Part shown: positions 5,622-5,849 of the stretch, in pieces
Layout: each line of letters begins with the position of its first letter
How positions within the stretch are numbered: the stretch's first letter is position 1
From: Candidatus Aminicenantota bacterium
Lineage (GTDB): Bacteria; Acidobacteriota; Aminicenantia; Aminicenantales; JAFGAV01
Direction: 5' to 3'
NCBI GenBank assembly: GCA_016867615.1
Contig: VGJG01000127.1
Span: 1-5,849, forward strand
Length of the DNA stretch: 5,849 bases
Position numbers and translations under genes: made by a program
Notes under the pieces: generated by a model
The model's input: the letters and a program-made list of their open reading frames with translations, nothing else
Told to the model about the DNA's origin: nothing
Databases searched by the model: none

Positions 5622-5624
5622 CAA
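5596..5624 (-). promoter_or_regulatory. Sigma70-type promoter for citrate synthase
   Basis: On the minus strand a perfect -35 TTGACA (5619-5624), a 17-base spacer and a -10 TATAAG (5596-5601, five of six matches) form a near-consensus promoter. Transcription would start near 5589 and give a leader of about 63 bases ending in a strong Shine-Dalgarno. The match quality suggests high expression unless repressed. Confidence 0.85.
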
Positions 5625-5812
5625 TCATTTCCGGACCCATTCCGGCGGAAAAATCCTTCTCCCCGTGTTGCTTGTATCCGCTTTGGAATCAGGGGGAATC
5701 CATTGATGGAACCCGGTGCGGCCTGTCCCGCGGCATGCCGGGCGGTCGAGGCCGGCCCCGGATCGGTTCCCTCAAAGGCCGGCGGCCCGTTCGGAGGAGG
5801 GCCGGGCTCGGA

Positions 5813-5842
5813 TTGACAGGACCGGAACGATGCCCGTATGAT
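5813..5842 (+). promoter_or_regulatory. Sigma70-type promoter reading rightwards out of the window
   Basis: TTGACA (5813-5818), an 18-base spacer and TATGAT (5837-5842, five of six matches) form a good plus-strand promoter. Its gene lies beyond position 5849, divergent from citrate synthase. The sequence right after the -35 start, ACAGGACCGG (5816-5825), resembles the ACAGGCCGG repeats at the citrate synthase promoter. Confidence 0.65.
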
Positions 5843-5849
5843 GAGGACG

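Larger units (their letters stand above)
5526..5849. other. Intergenic region upstream of citrate synthase
   Basis: This 324-base region holds no credible coding frame. It contains the citrate synthase ribosome-binding site, an A/T-rich leader (about 5547-5580), the citrate synthase promoter with repeated ACAGGCCGG, a perfect palindrome CGGCATGCCG at 5731-5740, a CGGCCC/GGGCCG inverted repeat (5783-5788 with 5799-5804), and a plus-strand promoter at 5813-5842 pointing out of the window. It therefore looks like a divergent intergenic region. Confidence 0.6.

Overview
The window is a stretch of high-GC bacterial chromosome carrying central-metabolism genes. Four genes lie on the minus strand and one small gene lies on the plus strand. 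Every start has a Shine-Dalgarno sequence, and the promoters I can see are sigma70-like (TTGACA type), so this is a bacterium. A tungsten/molybdenum aldehyde:ferredoxin oxidoreductase points to an anaerobic or fermentative lifestyle. A citrate synthase of the mitochondrial (eukaryote-like) type is found in some anaerobic bacteria such as Geobacteraceae. Aminicenantota/Acidobacteriota or Desulfobacterota-type lineages would fit, but nothing here fixes the taxonomy.

Layout, left to right. (1) 1-673, minus: the N-terminal 224 residues of an aldehyde ferredoxin oxidoreductase family protein, cut by the window edge. (2) 674-986: a noncoding gap. Positions 800-994 are bounded by a 14/16 imperfect direct repeat and contain a 9-bp stem-loop just after the next gene's stop codon; this looks like a repeat or structured element. 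(3) 987-2390, minus: a divergent Cys/Met-metabolism PLP enzyme related to cystathionine gamma-synthase and O-acylhomoserine sulfhydrylase. (4) 2391-2698: a noncoding gap with two GC-rich hairpins. (5) 2699-3748, minus: a short homoserine dehydrogenase without an ACT domain, with its own promoter at 3837-3866. (6) 3902-4099, plus: a 65-codon gene of unknown function at about 47% GC, far below its neighbours. (7) 4150-4183: a textbook intrinsic terminator for the next minus-strand gene. (8) 4209-5525, minus: a eukaryote-like citrate synthase. (9) 5526-5849: its promoter region with a repeated ACAGGCCGG motif, and at the far right a good plus-strand promoter reading out of the window.

How the genes fit together. 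Homoserine dehydrogenase makes homoserine from aspartate semialdehyde. The PLP enzyme probably works on an acylated homoserine to give homocysteine or cystathionine, the route to methionine. No homoserine acyltransferase is in the window. Citrate synthase draws on oxaloacetate, the precursor of aspartate, but it has its own promoter and terminator and is a separate transcription unit. The aldehyde oxidoreductase would couple aldehyde oxidation to ferredoxin reduction and has no evident link to its neighbours. I see no mobile element genes, CRISPR array, tRNA or rRNA. The most unusual items are the direct-repeat-bounded element at 800-994, the low-GC small gene, the altered active-site signatures of the aldehyde oxidoreductase and the PLP enzyme, and the shared motif around the two right-hand promoters.
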